Under the pieces are notes generated by a model. It did not search any database. It was not told the origin of the DNA and saw only the letters and a list, made by a program, of their open reading frames with translations. From the NCBI RefSeq assembly GCF_003967175.1, contig NZ_AP018553.1, positions 62,001 to 126,000 on the forward strand: DNA of 64,000 nt, given 5' to 3'. Made by a program: the position numbers and the translations under genes. Each line of letters begins with the position of its first letter. Positions within the stretch are counted from its first letter, which is position 1. Shown here one piece after another: positions 1 to 8,286 of the stretch. Source of the stretch: Sulfodiicoccus acidiphilus (lineage in GTDB: Archaea; Thermoproteota; Thermoprotei_A; Sulfolobales; Sulfolobaceae).

Positions 1-501
1 TACAGTGACCTCACCTCCATCAAACTCTACCTTAGGAGCATGATTTCTTCTAACGTCTCTATACACTGGGGTAGTCATTTTCTTAGTTGCTGGAAGATTT
101 ATCCACAACTGTAATCCTTTAACTGTTGTATTCATAACTGAGGTCTGCAGTAAACCCCTATCGCCCTCAGAGATGGGTTTAGGCATCTCCTGATGAAATA
201 TTCCGCTTCCTGCCGTCATCCACTGAAGGTCTCCTGGGTATAGGACACCCTTGTTCCCTTCACTATCCTCATGTTCGACTTTACCCTCCATCAGATAAGT
301 CACAGTCTCTATTCCCCTGTGAGGGTGCCATGGAAATCCGGCCTCATATTCCCTAGGATCATTTGAACCGAAGAAATCGAGTAAGAGAAAAGGATCAGTA
401 AGACTGACAGTGTCCATCCCGCCAAAGACCCTGTACAGTTTGACACCGGCACCATCCATAGTGTGTCGACCTTGAATCGCTCCAGATATTCTTCTAATCA
501 A
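1..501 (-). CDS. Pirin family protein (3' end cut by window)
   Basis: The gene runs off the left edge, leaving 167 codons from a TTG at 499-501. The cupin-type pirin signature is clear: DGAGVKLYRVFGGMD near the N-terminus, then PWHPHRGIETVTYLMEG with the metal-binding His pair, then GDLQWMTAGSGIFHQEMP. Pirins are small iron-binding bicupins, variously described as transcription co-factors or quercetinases; nothing here separates these roles. The TTG is the first in-frame start and gives the N-terminus LIRRISGAIQG, which resembles family members. The C-terminal cupin is outside the window. Confidence 0.85.
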   Translation of the reverse strand, partial: MIRRISGAIQGRHTMDGAGVKLYRVFGGMDTVSLTDPFLLLDFFGSNDPREYEAGFPWHPHRGIETVTYLMEGKVEHEDSEGNKGVLYPGDLQWMTAGSGIFHQEMPKPISEGDRGLLQTSVMNTTVKGLQLWINLPATKKMTTPVYRDVRRNHAPKVEFDGGEVTV

Positions 502-926
502 GCTCGGATCACAGAAATGTCATTGACTTGGTCAAATAAAAAGATTCACGTACTTGGTCGTTTTAATGTTATGTCTAAATTCCGTTACTCTTAGCCCATA
601 AATAGGATCAGACAAGGAAAATCAGCGTAAGCACCTCAATGGTTTTCCTGAGGACTTCTAGTGGAATCCTCCATTTACATATAGAGAATCCCTCTACCCA
701 CTTCTAAGGTCTTCAACACGTGAAGTAGTCTCAGCTTGTTCGCCAGCCTCTTCAAGATCCTGTGCTTCTGTTCGCCGTTCAGCCTCTCTACATCGATTAA
801 GTGTAGTCACCTGTCACACCTATTAGAATGCGATGCTGTTCAAAAATAAGGACTGTTATTACATTTACGCCTTTACATGGAACCTTTACATGGAAAAGGT
901 ATCTCTTTCAATTTGCTAAGAAATAG
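502..926. other. Intergenic region with a possible decayed reading frame
   Basis: There is no intact gene between the pirin gene and tRNA-Gly. On the minus strand at about 679-810 an open stretch of roughly 43 codons reads VERLNGEQKHRILKRLAN and on to RLLHVLKTLEVGRG. It looks like the tail of a lost protein, perhaps a transposase, but I cannot assign it. The remaining sequence shows no convincing structure. Confidence 0.3.
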
Positions 927-1001
927 TGCGACCGCCGGGATTCGAACCCGGGACCTCTGGCTTGGGAGGCCAGCGTCCTAACCAGGCTAGACGACGGCCG
1001 C
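927..1001 (-). tRNA. tRNA-Gly (anticodon CCC)
   Basis: The complement folds as a complete 75-nt tRNA with no intron. The 7-bp acceptor stem pairs GCGGCCG with CGGTCGC. The anticodon stem CTGGC/GCCAG encloses the loop CTCCCAA, giving anticodon CCC. The T-arm carries GGTTCGAATCC and the discriminator base is A. CCA is not encoded. The gene stands alone between the pirin gene and relic DNA. Confidence 0.95.
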
Positions 1002-1639
1002 ATCACCTTTCTCTAAAATTGAGGCTTTAACTTTAACGCCTATCCATACTCCAGGGTAGAGGTCTTCCACCTTTGAAGCCTAAATTTAAGATAATCGTGG
1101 GTGAAGTTGCCCTTCCTCGATTGGATGCGACGAGAATTCTCTTAACATCCCGTTTGTGGTATAGTCGTGAGTGAACTAACCCCACCCTCATGGACGGGAC
1201 ATCCCCACCTCGCAATAGAGATTTCCTGTTTCTTACAGGAAACTTGCTTTACACTCCCTCGGAAAAGGGAATGTGCAGCAGAGGTTCCCTGTCCGCAGGC
1301 TCTAAGGGTAGTCCAGACCCAGCACAGACGTTCAGAGAAGCGTTATAATCCATAGATCTATAGTCCAACCTCATTTAGGACAGGTGAAGATCCGCCAGCT
1401 AAAGTCGACTCCTCTTTTGTACATAAATTTAGCACAAGGTCTCTCTAGGAGGACGATTTAGACTCAAACGTTCATGAAGCGATTATTTCACCCTGAGAAC
1501 CGTCACCTCTCGATATCTATAAGGGGTCGAGATGAATAACCGTTCTTAGTTAAGGGAAGGTTACCGACCTCCTCTAACCTTAAGGACGGTTATCAGGTTT
1601 GATCGAAGCATTAAAACTGGCAATCTAAATAGTTACGTT
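1002..1639. other. Gene-poor region with relic-like sequence
   Basis: Two overlapping open frames of about 60 codons on opposite strands (1033-1215 and 1167-1355) have no family resemblance and no start signals, so I do not call them genes. A perfect 7-bp inverted repeat, TTTCCTG-7 nt-CAGGAAA, lies at about 1223-1243 and could be a hairpin or the end of a lost insertion element. Otherwise I see nothing in this stretch. Confidence 0.35.
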
Positions 1640-2608
1640 ATGCCAGTGTTGGAGAAGTCGGATGTAGATCTGTTGATGGAGCTCCAGTACCACTTTCCAC
1701 TTTCGGAGACTCCGTTCGCCGAAGTGGCCCATCGACTTGGCATCAAGGAAGAAGACGTGCTGAACAGAGCAAGGATTCTAGTGGGACGAAACGTCTTGAA
1801 GAGAATTGGTATGTATGTCAGCTTCAGGGCGAAGGGAATGGAGGGAGCGTTGGTAGGAGCGTCTATCCCTCCACACAATGTGGAGTCCTTCAGAAGGACG
1901 GCCCTTGGCGTGAGAGAGATCACCCACAACTTCGTCAGAACTCACCCGCAGTTCAATATATGGTTTGTAATAAAGGAACCTACTAGGAGGGAATTGGAGG
2001 AGAAAGTGAAAGAGCTGATGAATAGGACAGAGAGTAGGAACTATATAATTCTATATTCTAAGAAGACCTTGAAGTTGAGTGTAAAGTATGACCTACGAAG
2101 GGGGGTGTCATGGAGCGAGCCAGAAGTGATAGAGGAGAGAATCCCTACCTTCGACCAGCTTGGACTGGATCAGTCGCTAGGTAAAGCTCTCTCATCACCC
2201 CTACCGATCGTTGAGAGACCGTTCTCACAAATAGCCTCCCAGTTCGGATACTCCGAACAAGAGTTGATAGATCTAGTTAAGGAGTTGAGGGAAAAGAAGG
2301 TGGTGAAGGACTACGGTGGAACTGTAAACGGTGAGAAGGCCGGAATCACAGAAAATGCTATGGTCCTCATAAGTTCCGATAATGTTGAAAAATCCTGTGA
2401 TGCGTTAGCAAGGAATGTGGGAGAAGCTACACATGTCGTGCTCAGGGAAGCGGACAAACGTTGGGACTACTTATGCTACTGCATGCTTCACGGAAGCAGT
2501 AGGGCCGTAATTGATGGGGTAGTAGGAAAAGTAGTGGAGCTCACTTCTGCGTCATCCTACATGGAACTGTTCAGCCTCGACAACCTTAAGCCAGGGATCG
2601 TAGTTTAA
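1640..2608 (+). CDS. Fused siroheme decarboxylase-like protein (AhbA/AhbB, Lrp/AsnC fold)
   Basis: This 322-residue protein consists of two tandem Lrp/AsnC-type modules, each with a helix-turn-helix (about residues 8-55 and 178-225) followed by a RAM-like alpha/beta domain. The family marks of siroheme decarboxylases are present: THNFVRTHPQFNIWFVIK in the first half and READKRWDYLCYCMLHG in the second, the latter matching the W-YNLFCMVHG motif of NirDL/AhbAB. Siroheme decarboxylase converts siroheme to didecarboxysiroheme in the alternative heme pathway of archaea. Usually two separate subunits are encoded; here the halves are joined. Heme O synthase further along the window fits a need for heme. 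A DNA-binding Lrp role cannot be excluded from sequence alone. Confidence 0.75.
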   Translation: MPVLEKSDVDLLMELQYHFPLSETPFAEVAHRLGIKEEDVLNRARILVGRNVLKRIGMYVSFRAKGMEGALVGASIPPHNVESFRRTALGVREITHNFVRTHPQFNIWFVIKEPTRRELEEKVKELMNRTESRNYIILYSKKTLKLSVKYDLRRGVSWSEPEVIEERIPTFDQLGLDQSLGKALSSPLPIVERPFSQIASQFGYSEQELIDLVKELREKKVVKDYGGTVNGEKAGITENAMVLISSDNVEKSCDALARNVGEATHVVLREADKRWDYLCYCMLHGSSRAVIDGVVGKVVELTSASSYMELFSLDNLKPGIVV

Positions 2609-3456
2609 GGGTTGCTCACCCCGCGTTTAGGGTAGCTACCCTTTAACCAAAGTTCCGACGTCAAAGACCTAGCCTCCTCTATAGAGGAGGAGATCATGGG
2701 ATCCTGGATTCCTCCTTCTAACTCCAAGTAGAAATAGTACTTCCACGGGGAGGTCTTGAGTGGCCTAGAGTATATCATTGTTAGGTTAACATCCCTCTCT
2801 GCGAATGCCTTCAGCGCAGTGAAAAGAGAACCGGGCCTATGAGGAACCGTGAATAGGATGGTTGTCTTGTCTCCTTGGTAGGAGGGTTTAGTGGAGACGA
2901 GGAAGAACCTCGTCATGTTGACGTGGTCTTGAACTCCTTCCGTCAGGACCTTAAGCCCGTAGAGCTCAGCAGCCAGCTTGGAGCAAAGAGCCGCCGCACC
3001 TGGGGTTACTGAGGCCGTCTGGGCTGCTTTGGAAGTGCTTTCCACTACCTCCATCTCTTTCAATCCGTGTCTCTCCAAAAAGCCGGCCGCCTCCTTGAGG
3101 GCATGGGGATGGGAGTAAACCTTCCTAACCTGAGATATTCCACTTACGGTGGGGTTTACTGCCAACACTAACTCGATTTCCTTTTCTACCTCAGCGTTGA
3201 CGTATATCTCCTTATGCTGGAATAAGTTATCCAAGGTCTCGTTCACTGGTCCTTCTATACTATTCTCAACCGGAACAACCGCAGCTCCACCTTTCAATGC
3301 CGACGAGAAGGCTTCGGTTATCGTTCTGACCGGAACTGGACGCCCCTGAAAGAGCGAGGCTACCTCGTGAGAGTAGCTACCCTCAGGGCCTAGGAAGTAA
3401 ATTCCATGTGGGTCACGTCCTAACCAGTTGAGCAGCTTAAAAGGTTTAACGGACAA
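2605..3456 (-). CDS. pheA: Prephenate dehydratase
   Basis: The 283-residue protein has the periplasmic-binding-protein-like catalytic domain, opening with YFLGPEGSYSHEVASLF and containing VPVENSIEGPVNETLD. The Thr-Arg-Phe catalytic motif appears as MTRFFLVS. A C-terminal ACT domain (TTILFTVPHRPGSLFTAL, then the ESRP-like IYSRPLK) is expected to bind phenylalanine for feedback inhibition. It makes phenylpyruvate from prephenate in Phe synthesis. The stop overlaps the convergent siroheme-decarboxylase-like gene by 4 nt. The only ATG/GTG/TTG start is TTG at 3454-3456, next to a TATA-like AATATTATA shared with the divergent HIT gene, so the true start may be slightly downstream. Confidence 0.92.
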   Translation of the reverse strand: MSVKPFKLLNWLGRDPHGIYFLGPEGSYSHEVASLFQGRPVPVRTITEAFSSALKGGAAVVPVENSIEGPVNETLDNLFQHKEIYVNAEVEKEIELVLAVNPTVSGISQVRKVYSHPHALKEAAGFLERHGLKEMEVVESTSKAAQTASVTPGAAALCSKLAAELYGLKVLTEGVQDHVNMTRFFLVSTKPSYQGDKTTILFTVPHRPGSLFTALKAFAERDVNLTMIYSRPLKTSPWKYYFYLELEGGIQDPMISSSIEEARSLTSELWLKGSYPKRGVSNP

Positions 3457-3486
3457 GTATAATATTCCCCCGAAGGGGCATAACTC

Positions 3487-3984
3487 ATGGATTTACTTTG
3501 GTCTCCTTGGAGGTTACAGTACGTCTCCTCATCTAAACACGAGGGTTGTGTGTTCTGTGAAGCCCCGAAGCACGAGGATAGAAACGGACAGATACTCTTT
3601 AGGGGCAAGGTCTCCTACATCATAATGAACGCATTCCCTTACAACACTGGACACGTAATGGTGGTTCCCTTCAGACACGTCCCTAGCTTAGAGCTACTCA
3701 CAGAGGAGGAGGCAATAGAGGTGCATAGGAACGTAGCAAGGTCGCTTAGAGCGATCAGAAAGGTTTACAAGCCAGATGGATTCAACGTTGGCGTCAACAT
3801 AGGTTCGGCGGCGGGAGCTGGAGTGGCAGGCCACGTTCACGTTCACATAGTCCCCAGGTGGGTGGGGGACTCAAACTTTATGGCCATACTATCAAACACT
3901 AAGGTGTTGCCCGAGATGCTTAATGACACATATTCTAGGCTCAGGCCAGCCTTGGAGGCCGATGAGGAGGCTCTCGATCACTGA
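3487..3984 (+). CDS. HIT family nucleotide hydrolase/transferase
   Basis: The 165-residue protein has the histidine-triad motif GHVHVHIVPRW (about residues 116-126) and the N-terminal CVFC zinc-binding pair of Ap4A phosphorylase-like HIT proteins. MNAFPYNTGHVMVVPFRHV is the typical nucleotide-binding strand region. Likely substrates are dinucleoside polyphosphates or adenylylated compounds; the exact one is unknown. A TATA box at about 3457-3466 puts transcription start near the ATG, so the mRNA is probably leaderless. The stop directly abuts the first possible start of ilvA, so the two genes probably form one transcript. Confidence 0.88.
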   Translation: MDLLWSPWRLQYVSSSKHEGCVFCEAPKHEDRNGQILFRGKVSYIIMNAFPYNTGHVMVVPFRHVPSLELLTEEEAIEVHRNVARSLRAIRKVYKPDGFNVGVNIGSAAGAGVAGHVHVHIVPRWVGDSNFMAILSNTKVLPEMLNDTYSRLRPALEADEEALDH

Positions 3985-5235
3985 TTGGAGATGAGAGCAG
4001 GGTTGACTGAGGCGTTAAGCTCGGCGAGCCTGGAACAACTATACACTAAGGTCCTTAGAGCGAAGGAGAGAGTAGCCCCCTATGTGCACGAGACCCCTCT
4101 GGACTACTCCAAGACGTTCTCTGACGCGACTGGCTCCGAGCTCTACCTGAAGCTGGAGAACCTTCAAAAGACAGGCTCTTTCAAGGTCAGAGGGGCCTTC
4201 AACAAACTCCTCACCATGGACGAGAAGGCCAGAGAGAGGGGGGTAGTGGCTGTTTCGGCCGGTAACCACGCACAGGGAGTGGCGTTCGCTGCGAGGAGTC
4301 TCAATGTAAAGTCCGTGATAGTAATGCCCGAGACTGCCCCAGCCTCGAAGTACTTGGCGACTAAGGGCTACGGAGCTGAGGTCGTCCTATACGGGAAGTA
4401 TATACACGAGAGCATGAAGAAGGCTGAGGAGATAATTATGAAGAGTGGGGCCACTTTAGTTCACCCTTACGATGACGTAGAAATAGTAGTAGGACAGGGA
4501 ACTCTTGGCCTAGAGTTAGTTCGGGTAATGCCAGAGATCGTTGTAGTTCCAATAGGCGGGGGAGGTCTCATATCTGGAATAACAATTGCGCTCAAGGCTA
4601 GGAACCCAGCGATAAAAGTGGTCGGAGTGCAGAGCAGCGCCTCTCCCTCCATGAAGGTATCAAAGGAGCTTGGCACGCTAACTGAGGTGGAGCCCTCCTT
4701 CTCCATAGCAGACGGCATCCTAGTCAAGTCTCCTTCTCACTTAACGTTCTCAGTGATCAAGGAGCTGGTGGATGAGATCGTGGTGGTGGAGGATGAGGAG
4801 ATAGCCGAGGCTATGTTCCTCCTACTGGAAAGGAACAAGACATTAGCTGAGGGGGCAGGGGCGGCCTCCTTAGCTGCACTGTTAAGCGAGAAAGTCAAGG
4901 TAAGGGGGAAGAGAGTTGTAGCAGTGATTTCTGGTGGAAACGTTGACCTCACCTTGCTCACCAACATCGTGGAGAACGTACTACACAGAATGAGGAGGGT
5001 AGTGAGGATAAAGCTGAAGGTCCCAGACAAACCAGGCTACCTCAATAGAATACTCAGCTACGTGGCGGAGGTGAGGGGAAACGTAATTGACGTGGTTCAT
5101 GATAGGATGAGCGCTGAGGTCAGACCAGGCTACACCTTGATATACGTTACTTTCGAGCTAGCTAATCCTCAAATAGTGAGGCAGTTCCTCTCGAACCTGT
5201 TAAAGGAGGGTATTGAAGCCAAGGTTATGGAGTGA
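3985..5235 (+). CDS. ilvA: Threonine dehydratase (threonine ammonia-lyase)
   Basis: A PLP-dependent fold-type II enzyme of 416 residues. The lysine that binds PLP lies in [16 protein letters not shown], the Asn of the phosphate-cofactor loop in [11 protein letters not shown], and the glycine-rich PLP-phosphate loop in [10 protein letters not shown]. The serine/threonine-binding tail is followed by a C-terminal ACT domain (about residues 335-416, [15 protein letters not shown]), suggesting allosteric control by an amino acid. It deaminates threonine to 2-oxobutyrate, feeding isoleucine synthesis. The first start is TTG at 3985, immediately after the HIT stop; ATG at 3991 is equally plausible. 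Confidence 0.92.
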   Translation: MEMRAGLTEALSSASLEQLYTKVLRAKERVAPYVHETPLDYSKTFSDATGSELYLKLENLQKTGSFKVRGAFNKLLTMDEKARERGVVAVSAGNHAQGVAFAARSLNVKSVIVMPETAPASKYLATKGYGAEVVLYGKYIHESMKKAEEIIMKSGATLVHPYDDVEIVVGQGTLGLELVRVMPEIVVVPIGGGGLISGITIALKARNPAIKVVGVQSSASPSMKVSKELGTLTEVEPSFSIADGILVKSPSHLTFSVIKELVDEIVVVEDEEIAEAMFLLLERNKTLAEGAGAASLAALLSEKVKVRGKRVVAVISGGNVDLTLLTNIVENVLHRMRRVVRIKLKVPDKPGYLNRILSYVAEVRGNVIDVVHDRMSAEVRPGYTLIYVTFELANPQIVRQFLSNLLKEGIEAKVME

Positions 5236-5237
5236 AC

Positions 5238-6143
5238 CTAAGGGGAGAGTTCAGTCACTACAATCACTCCATTCTGCTGAACTAAGACTGTGTGTTCGAA
5301 TTGTGCTACAGTGCCCATCCTAGTCTCCAGCAACACAGGGTAACCATTCAGGACACCCTTCTTCCAGAGCGACTTGATGGTCGCCCGGAGCTTCTCAACC
5401 TCCATAACATCAACTAACCACCTTTCAGTGAAGGGAAGTGTCCTGAACCTCTGCTCGATCACTTCTATCAGGAACCTCTCCTCCTCTGTCAAAACCTTGT
5501 TTCTGACTCCCCTGAATGAAAAAATGGTAACCTCCTTACCTTCCCTCACAGAGCCCTCCCCATCTGTACCGAAGGGCTCTATAGCGTAAGTCTCCCCAGG
5601 CCTGATGGGCCCAAGGCCTCGCTCGAAGACGTTAGGGACGAAGGCACCAGCGTGCAGTTCGTAACGCCTTATGAGGTGACCTCCCAAGTTCCTTATGGGT
5701 TTGAAACCCGCGACTTTAAGTGTCCTCTCAATTACTCTTCCAACTTCACCTAGATCTCTACCGGCCCTAAAGGTGGAAATTGCCGCTTTCAACGAGTCTC
5801 GCGTAGCCTCCAAAAGCTTAGAAAACCTATCATCTAAGGACACGGTTACTGCGGTATCCGTAACGTATCCGTCTATATGGGCACCGACGTCAACTTTAAC
5901 CACCGCCCCTTCAGGTATGGTTTTCTGATCTCCTATTAACGGTGTATAGTGGGCCGCCTCGTAATTTACAGACACATTGCAGGGGAACGATGGCATGGCT
6001 CCGGCCTGGAAGATCTCCTTCTCTGCAGCATCACACACGTCTAAGACCTTGGCCCCAGCCCTGACCGCCTTAGCTCCCGCTTCCCTGGCCTTGGCGGCTA
6101 TCTTGCCAGCTTTAAGGAGAAGTTCCACTTCCTCGTCAGTCAT
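5238..6143 (-). CDS. map: Methionine aminopeptidase, type II
   Basis: The 301-residue protein is a pita-bread-fold peptidase with the expected five metal ligands: Asp in [11 protein letters not shown] and in YVTDTAVTV, His in [15 protein letters not shown], Glu in [12 protein letters not shown] and Glu in [10 protein letters not shown]. The insertion between the last His and Glu, with a helical subdomain (about residues 195-275), marks type II as in other archaea. It removes the initiator methionine from nascent proteins. It converges with ilvA with only 2 nt between the stops. The ATG at 6141-6143 is the natural start and lies about 55 bp from the divergent UPF0173 gene. Confidence 0.95.
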   Translation of the reverse strand: MTDEEVELLLKAGKIAAKAREAGAKAVRAGAKVLDVCDAAEKEIFQAGAMPSFPCNVSVNYEAAHYTPLIGDQKTIPEGAVVKVDVGAHIDGYVTDTAVTVSLDDRFSKLLEATRDSLKAAISTFRAGRDLGEVGRVIERTLKVAGFKPIRNLGGHLIRRYELHAGAFVPNVFERGLGPIRPGETYAIEPFGTDGEGSVREGKEVTIFSFRGVRNKVLTEEERFLIEVIEQRFRTLPFTERWLVDVMEVEKLRATIKSLWKKGVLNGYPVLLETRMGTVAQFEHTVLVQQNGVIVVTELSP

Positions 6144-6197
6144 ATTCCCTTACCATCATAGGAATAGAGTTAAAAAACGACTCGTAAATTAGCATCC

Positions 6198-6878
6198 ATG
6201 GTGACACTTCGCTGGTTCGGGCATGCGGCGATTGAGTTGAATTTCGGAGGGAAGAAGGTCATAATAGACCCATTAATTAAGGATAATCCCAAGAGCCCAG
6301 CTAAATTAGAGGAAGTAATAGGGAAATATGACGTAGTGGCAGTAACTCACGACCACCCCGACCACCTCGGGGATGCCGTGGAGATCCTTAAGGGCGGGAG
6401 GGGTCACTTCTTTGCCAATTTCGATCTCAGCGTATACGTGAACCAGACGATGGGGTTACCGATAGAGAAGGTGATTCAAGCTAACGTGGGAGGATACATA
6501 AACGTGGATGGACTGAGACTGGCCCTCACCAAGGCCGTGCACAGTAGCGAACATGGAGATCCGACGGGCGTGGTAGTCTCGGGAGAAGGAGTTACGGTGT
6601 ACCACGCTGGAGATACAGGTCTCTTCGGAGATATGAGGCTAATCGGGGAAGTGTTCAAGCCCGACTATGTTCTACTCCCCATAGGAGGTAGGTTCACCAT
6701 GGATCCAGAACAGGCCTCCTTGGCTGTGGAGATGCTGAGGCCTAAGAAGGCGGCGATCCCGATCCATTACAATACATGGCCCCTAATCCAAGTGGACGAG
6801 ACCCAATTCGTGAAACTCAACCAAACCAAGGGATTCAAGACTATAATACCCAAGGTTGGTGAGCAAATCCAGTTGTGA
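6198..6878 (+). CDS. UPF0173 metallo-beta-lactamase-fold hydrolase
   Basis: A 226-residue protein of the metallo-beta-lactamase superfamily. The motif THDHPDHLGD (about residues 50-59) supplies the HxHxDH metal ligands, followed by HSSEHGDPTG, YHAGDTGLFGD and PIHYNTWP, which complete the two-metal site. The compact length and the opening WFGHAAIELNFGGKKVIIDP are typical of UPF0173. The substrate is not known for the family. The stop lies only 7 nt upstream of the likely pheS ATG, so it is probably co-transcribed with the Phe-tRNA synthetase genes. Confidence 0.85.
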   Translation: MVTLRWFGHAAIELNFGGKKVIIDPLIKDNPKSPAKLEEVIGKYDVVAVTHDHPDHLGDAVEILKGGRGHFFANFDLSVYVNQTMGLPIEKVIQANVGGYINVDGLRLALTKAVHSSEHGDPTGVVVSGEGVTVYHAGDTGLFGDMRLIGEVFKPDYVLLPIGGRFTMDPEQASLAVEMLRPKKAAIPIHYNTWPLIQVDETQFVKLNQTKGFKTIIPKVGEQIQL

Positions 6879-6885
6879 GCCACAG

Positions 6886-8286
6886 ATGCTAACTGAGCTT
6901 GAGAGACAGGTACTACGGTACCTAAAGGATCGAGGAGAAGTTGGGGCCGAAGAGCTAGAAAACGCCCTATCCCTTCCAAAGAGCACACTGATGAGTGTCC
7001 TGGAGTCCCTCAAGTCAAAGGGCTATTTAGAGCTAGAGGAGAGGATCGATAAAGTTTACGAATTAACCGAGGAAGGGAGAAGGAGGATAGAGGAAGGACT
7101 GCCAGAGGATAGGCTGGTGAACTGGTTAGCCGGGAGACCAAGAACCATAGCCGAGGTCAAGGCCTTCATGAGGGAGGACTTCGAGATCGCTTTAGGCTGG
7201 GCCAGAAGGAAAAGGTTGGTAGAAGTTAAGGATGGATTAATCGTTCCCAAAGTTGACAGGGCGAACTCAGAAGAGGCGGTGGCTCTTCATTCCCTTCCTG
7301 GAAAGCTAGCACAAGAGATCGCCTCAGTCCTGAAGTTAAGGAACCTCGTGAAAGAAAAGGAGATCAGGTCGTTAAGAGTTAGGGGACTGAAGTTTGAGGA
7401 GGATGAGAAATCGGTAACCTTCTTGACAACAGAGCTCCTAGTAGGCGGTAAATGGAGAGACGTGAAGTTCAGACCATACAACGTCGAGGCAATGCCGCCT
7501 CCATTCTACATAGGGAAGAAACACTTCTTCGTCCAATTCTTGGAACACATAAGGGACGTTCTAGTTAGCATGGGATTCACGGAAGTGAAAAGCGATTACG
7601 TGGAGCTTGAGTTCTTCAACTTCGATTTACTCTTCCAACCTCAAGACCACCCTGCCAGGGAAATCCACGACAGTCTAGCTTTACCTGGAGTTGGGAAAGT
7701 AAGTGATGCGAAGTTGCTTGAGAGAGTAAAGGAGATGCATGAGAGGAACTGGAAATACCGGTGGAGCGAGGAGGTCACATCGAGGATAATGCTAAGGAGC
7801 CAGGCTACCGCCACCACGGCCAGAACCTTGGCTTCGAGGCCGACCCCACCTGTGAGGACCTTTACAGTAGGGAAAGTCTTCAGATACGACACGATAGATG
7901 CCACACACCTACCAGAGTTCTTCCAGCTAGACGGCCTGATCGTGGAGGAGGGCTACAACTTCAGGAGGTTGCTTGGCACCCTCTCTGAGATATTCAGGAG
8001 AATTGGGATCGAAAGAGTCAGGTTCAAGCCAGCATACTTTCCATTCACCGAGCCTAGTGTGGAAGCGTATGGCTTCATGGAGGGGCTGGGGTGGGTCGAG
8101 GTGTGCGGAGCTGGACTACTTAGGGACGAGATAATGCTGGCCGCTGGAGTGCAGGGAGTGGCGGGGGCTTGGGGTATAGGACTGGACAGGTTAGCTATGA
8201 TGTTCTCTGGTGTTAAGGACATCAGAGAGCTATACTCGCAAGACCTAAGGTACTTGAGGAACAGAAAGGTGAGTTGGCAATGGTAA
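6886..8286 (+). CDS. pheS: Phenylalanyl-tRNA synthetase alpha subunit
   Basis: The 466-residue subunit has N-terminal winged-helix DNA/tRNA-binding segments (about residues 1-80) and a class II synthetase core. Class II motif 2 is seen in GKVFRYDTIDATHLPEFFQ and motif 3 in GAWGIGLDRLAMMF. With PheT it forms the alpha2-beta2 enzyme charging tRNA-Phe. I chose the ATG at 6886, because a GTG 30 nt upstream would overlap the preceding gene and adds a tail absent from the family. The end overlaps the pheT start by about 7 nt, so translation is probably coupled. Confidence 0.95.
   Translation: MLTELERQVLRYLKDRGEVGAEELENALSLPKSTLMSVLESLKSKGYLELEERIDKVYELTEEGRRRIEEGLPEDRLVNWLAGRPRTIAEVKAFMREDFEIALGWARRKRLVEVKDGLIVPKVDRANSEEAVALHSLPGKLAQEIASVLKLRNLVKEKEIRSLRVRGLKFEEDEKSVTFLTTELLVGGKWRDVKFRPYNVEAMPPPFYIGKKHFFVQFLEHIRDVLVSMGFTEVKSDYVELEFFNFDLLFQPQDHPAREIHDSLALPGVGKVSDAKLLERVKEMHERNWKYRWSEEVTSRIMLRSQATATTARTLASRPTPPVRTFTVGKVFRYDTIDATHLPEFFQLDGLIVEEGYNFRRLLGTLSEIFRRIGIERVRFKPAYFPFTEPSVEAYGFMEGLGWVEVCGAGLLRDEIMLAAGVQGVAGAWGIGLDRLAMMFSGVKDIRELYSQDLRYLRNRKVSWQW

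Noticed and set aside
1033-1355. Overlapping 60-codon frames on both strands
   Set aside because: No start signal, no recognisable pattern, opposite frames overlap.
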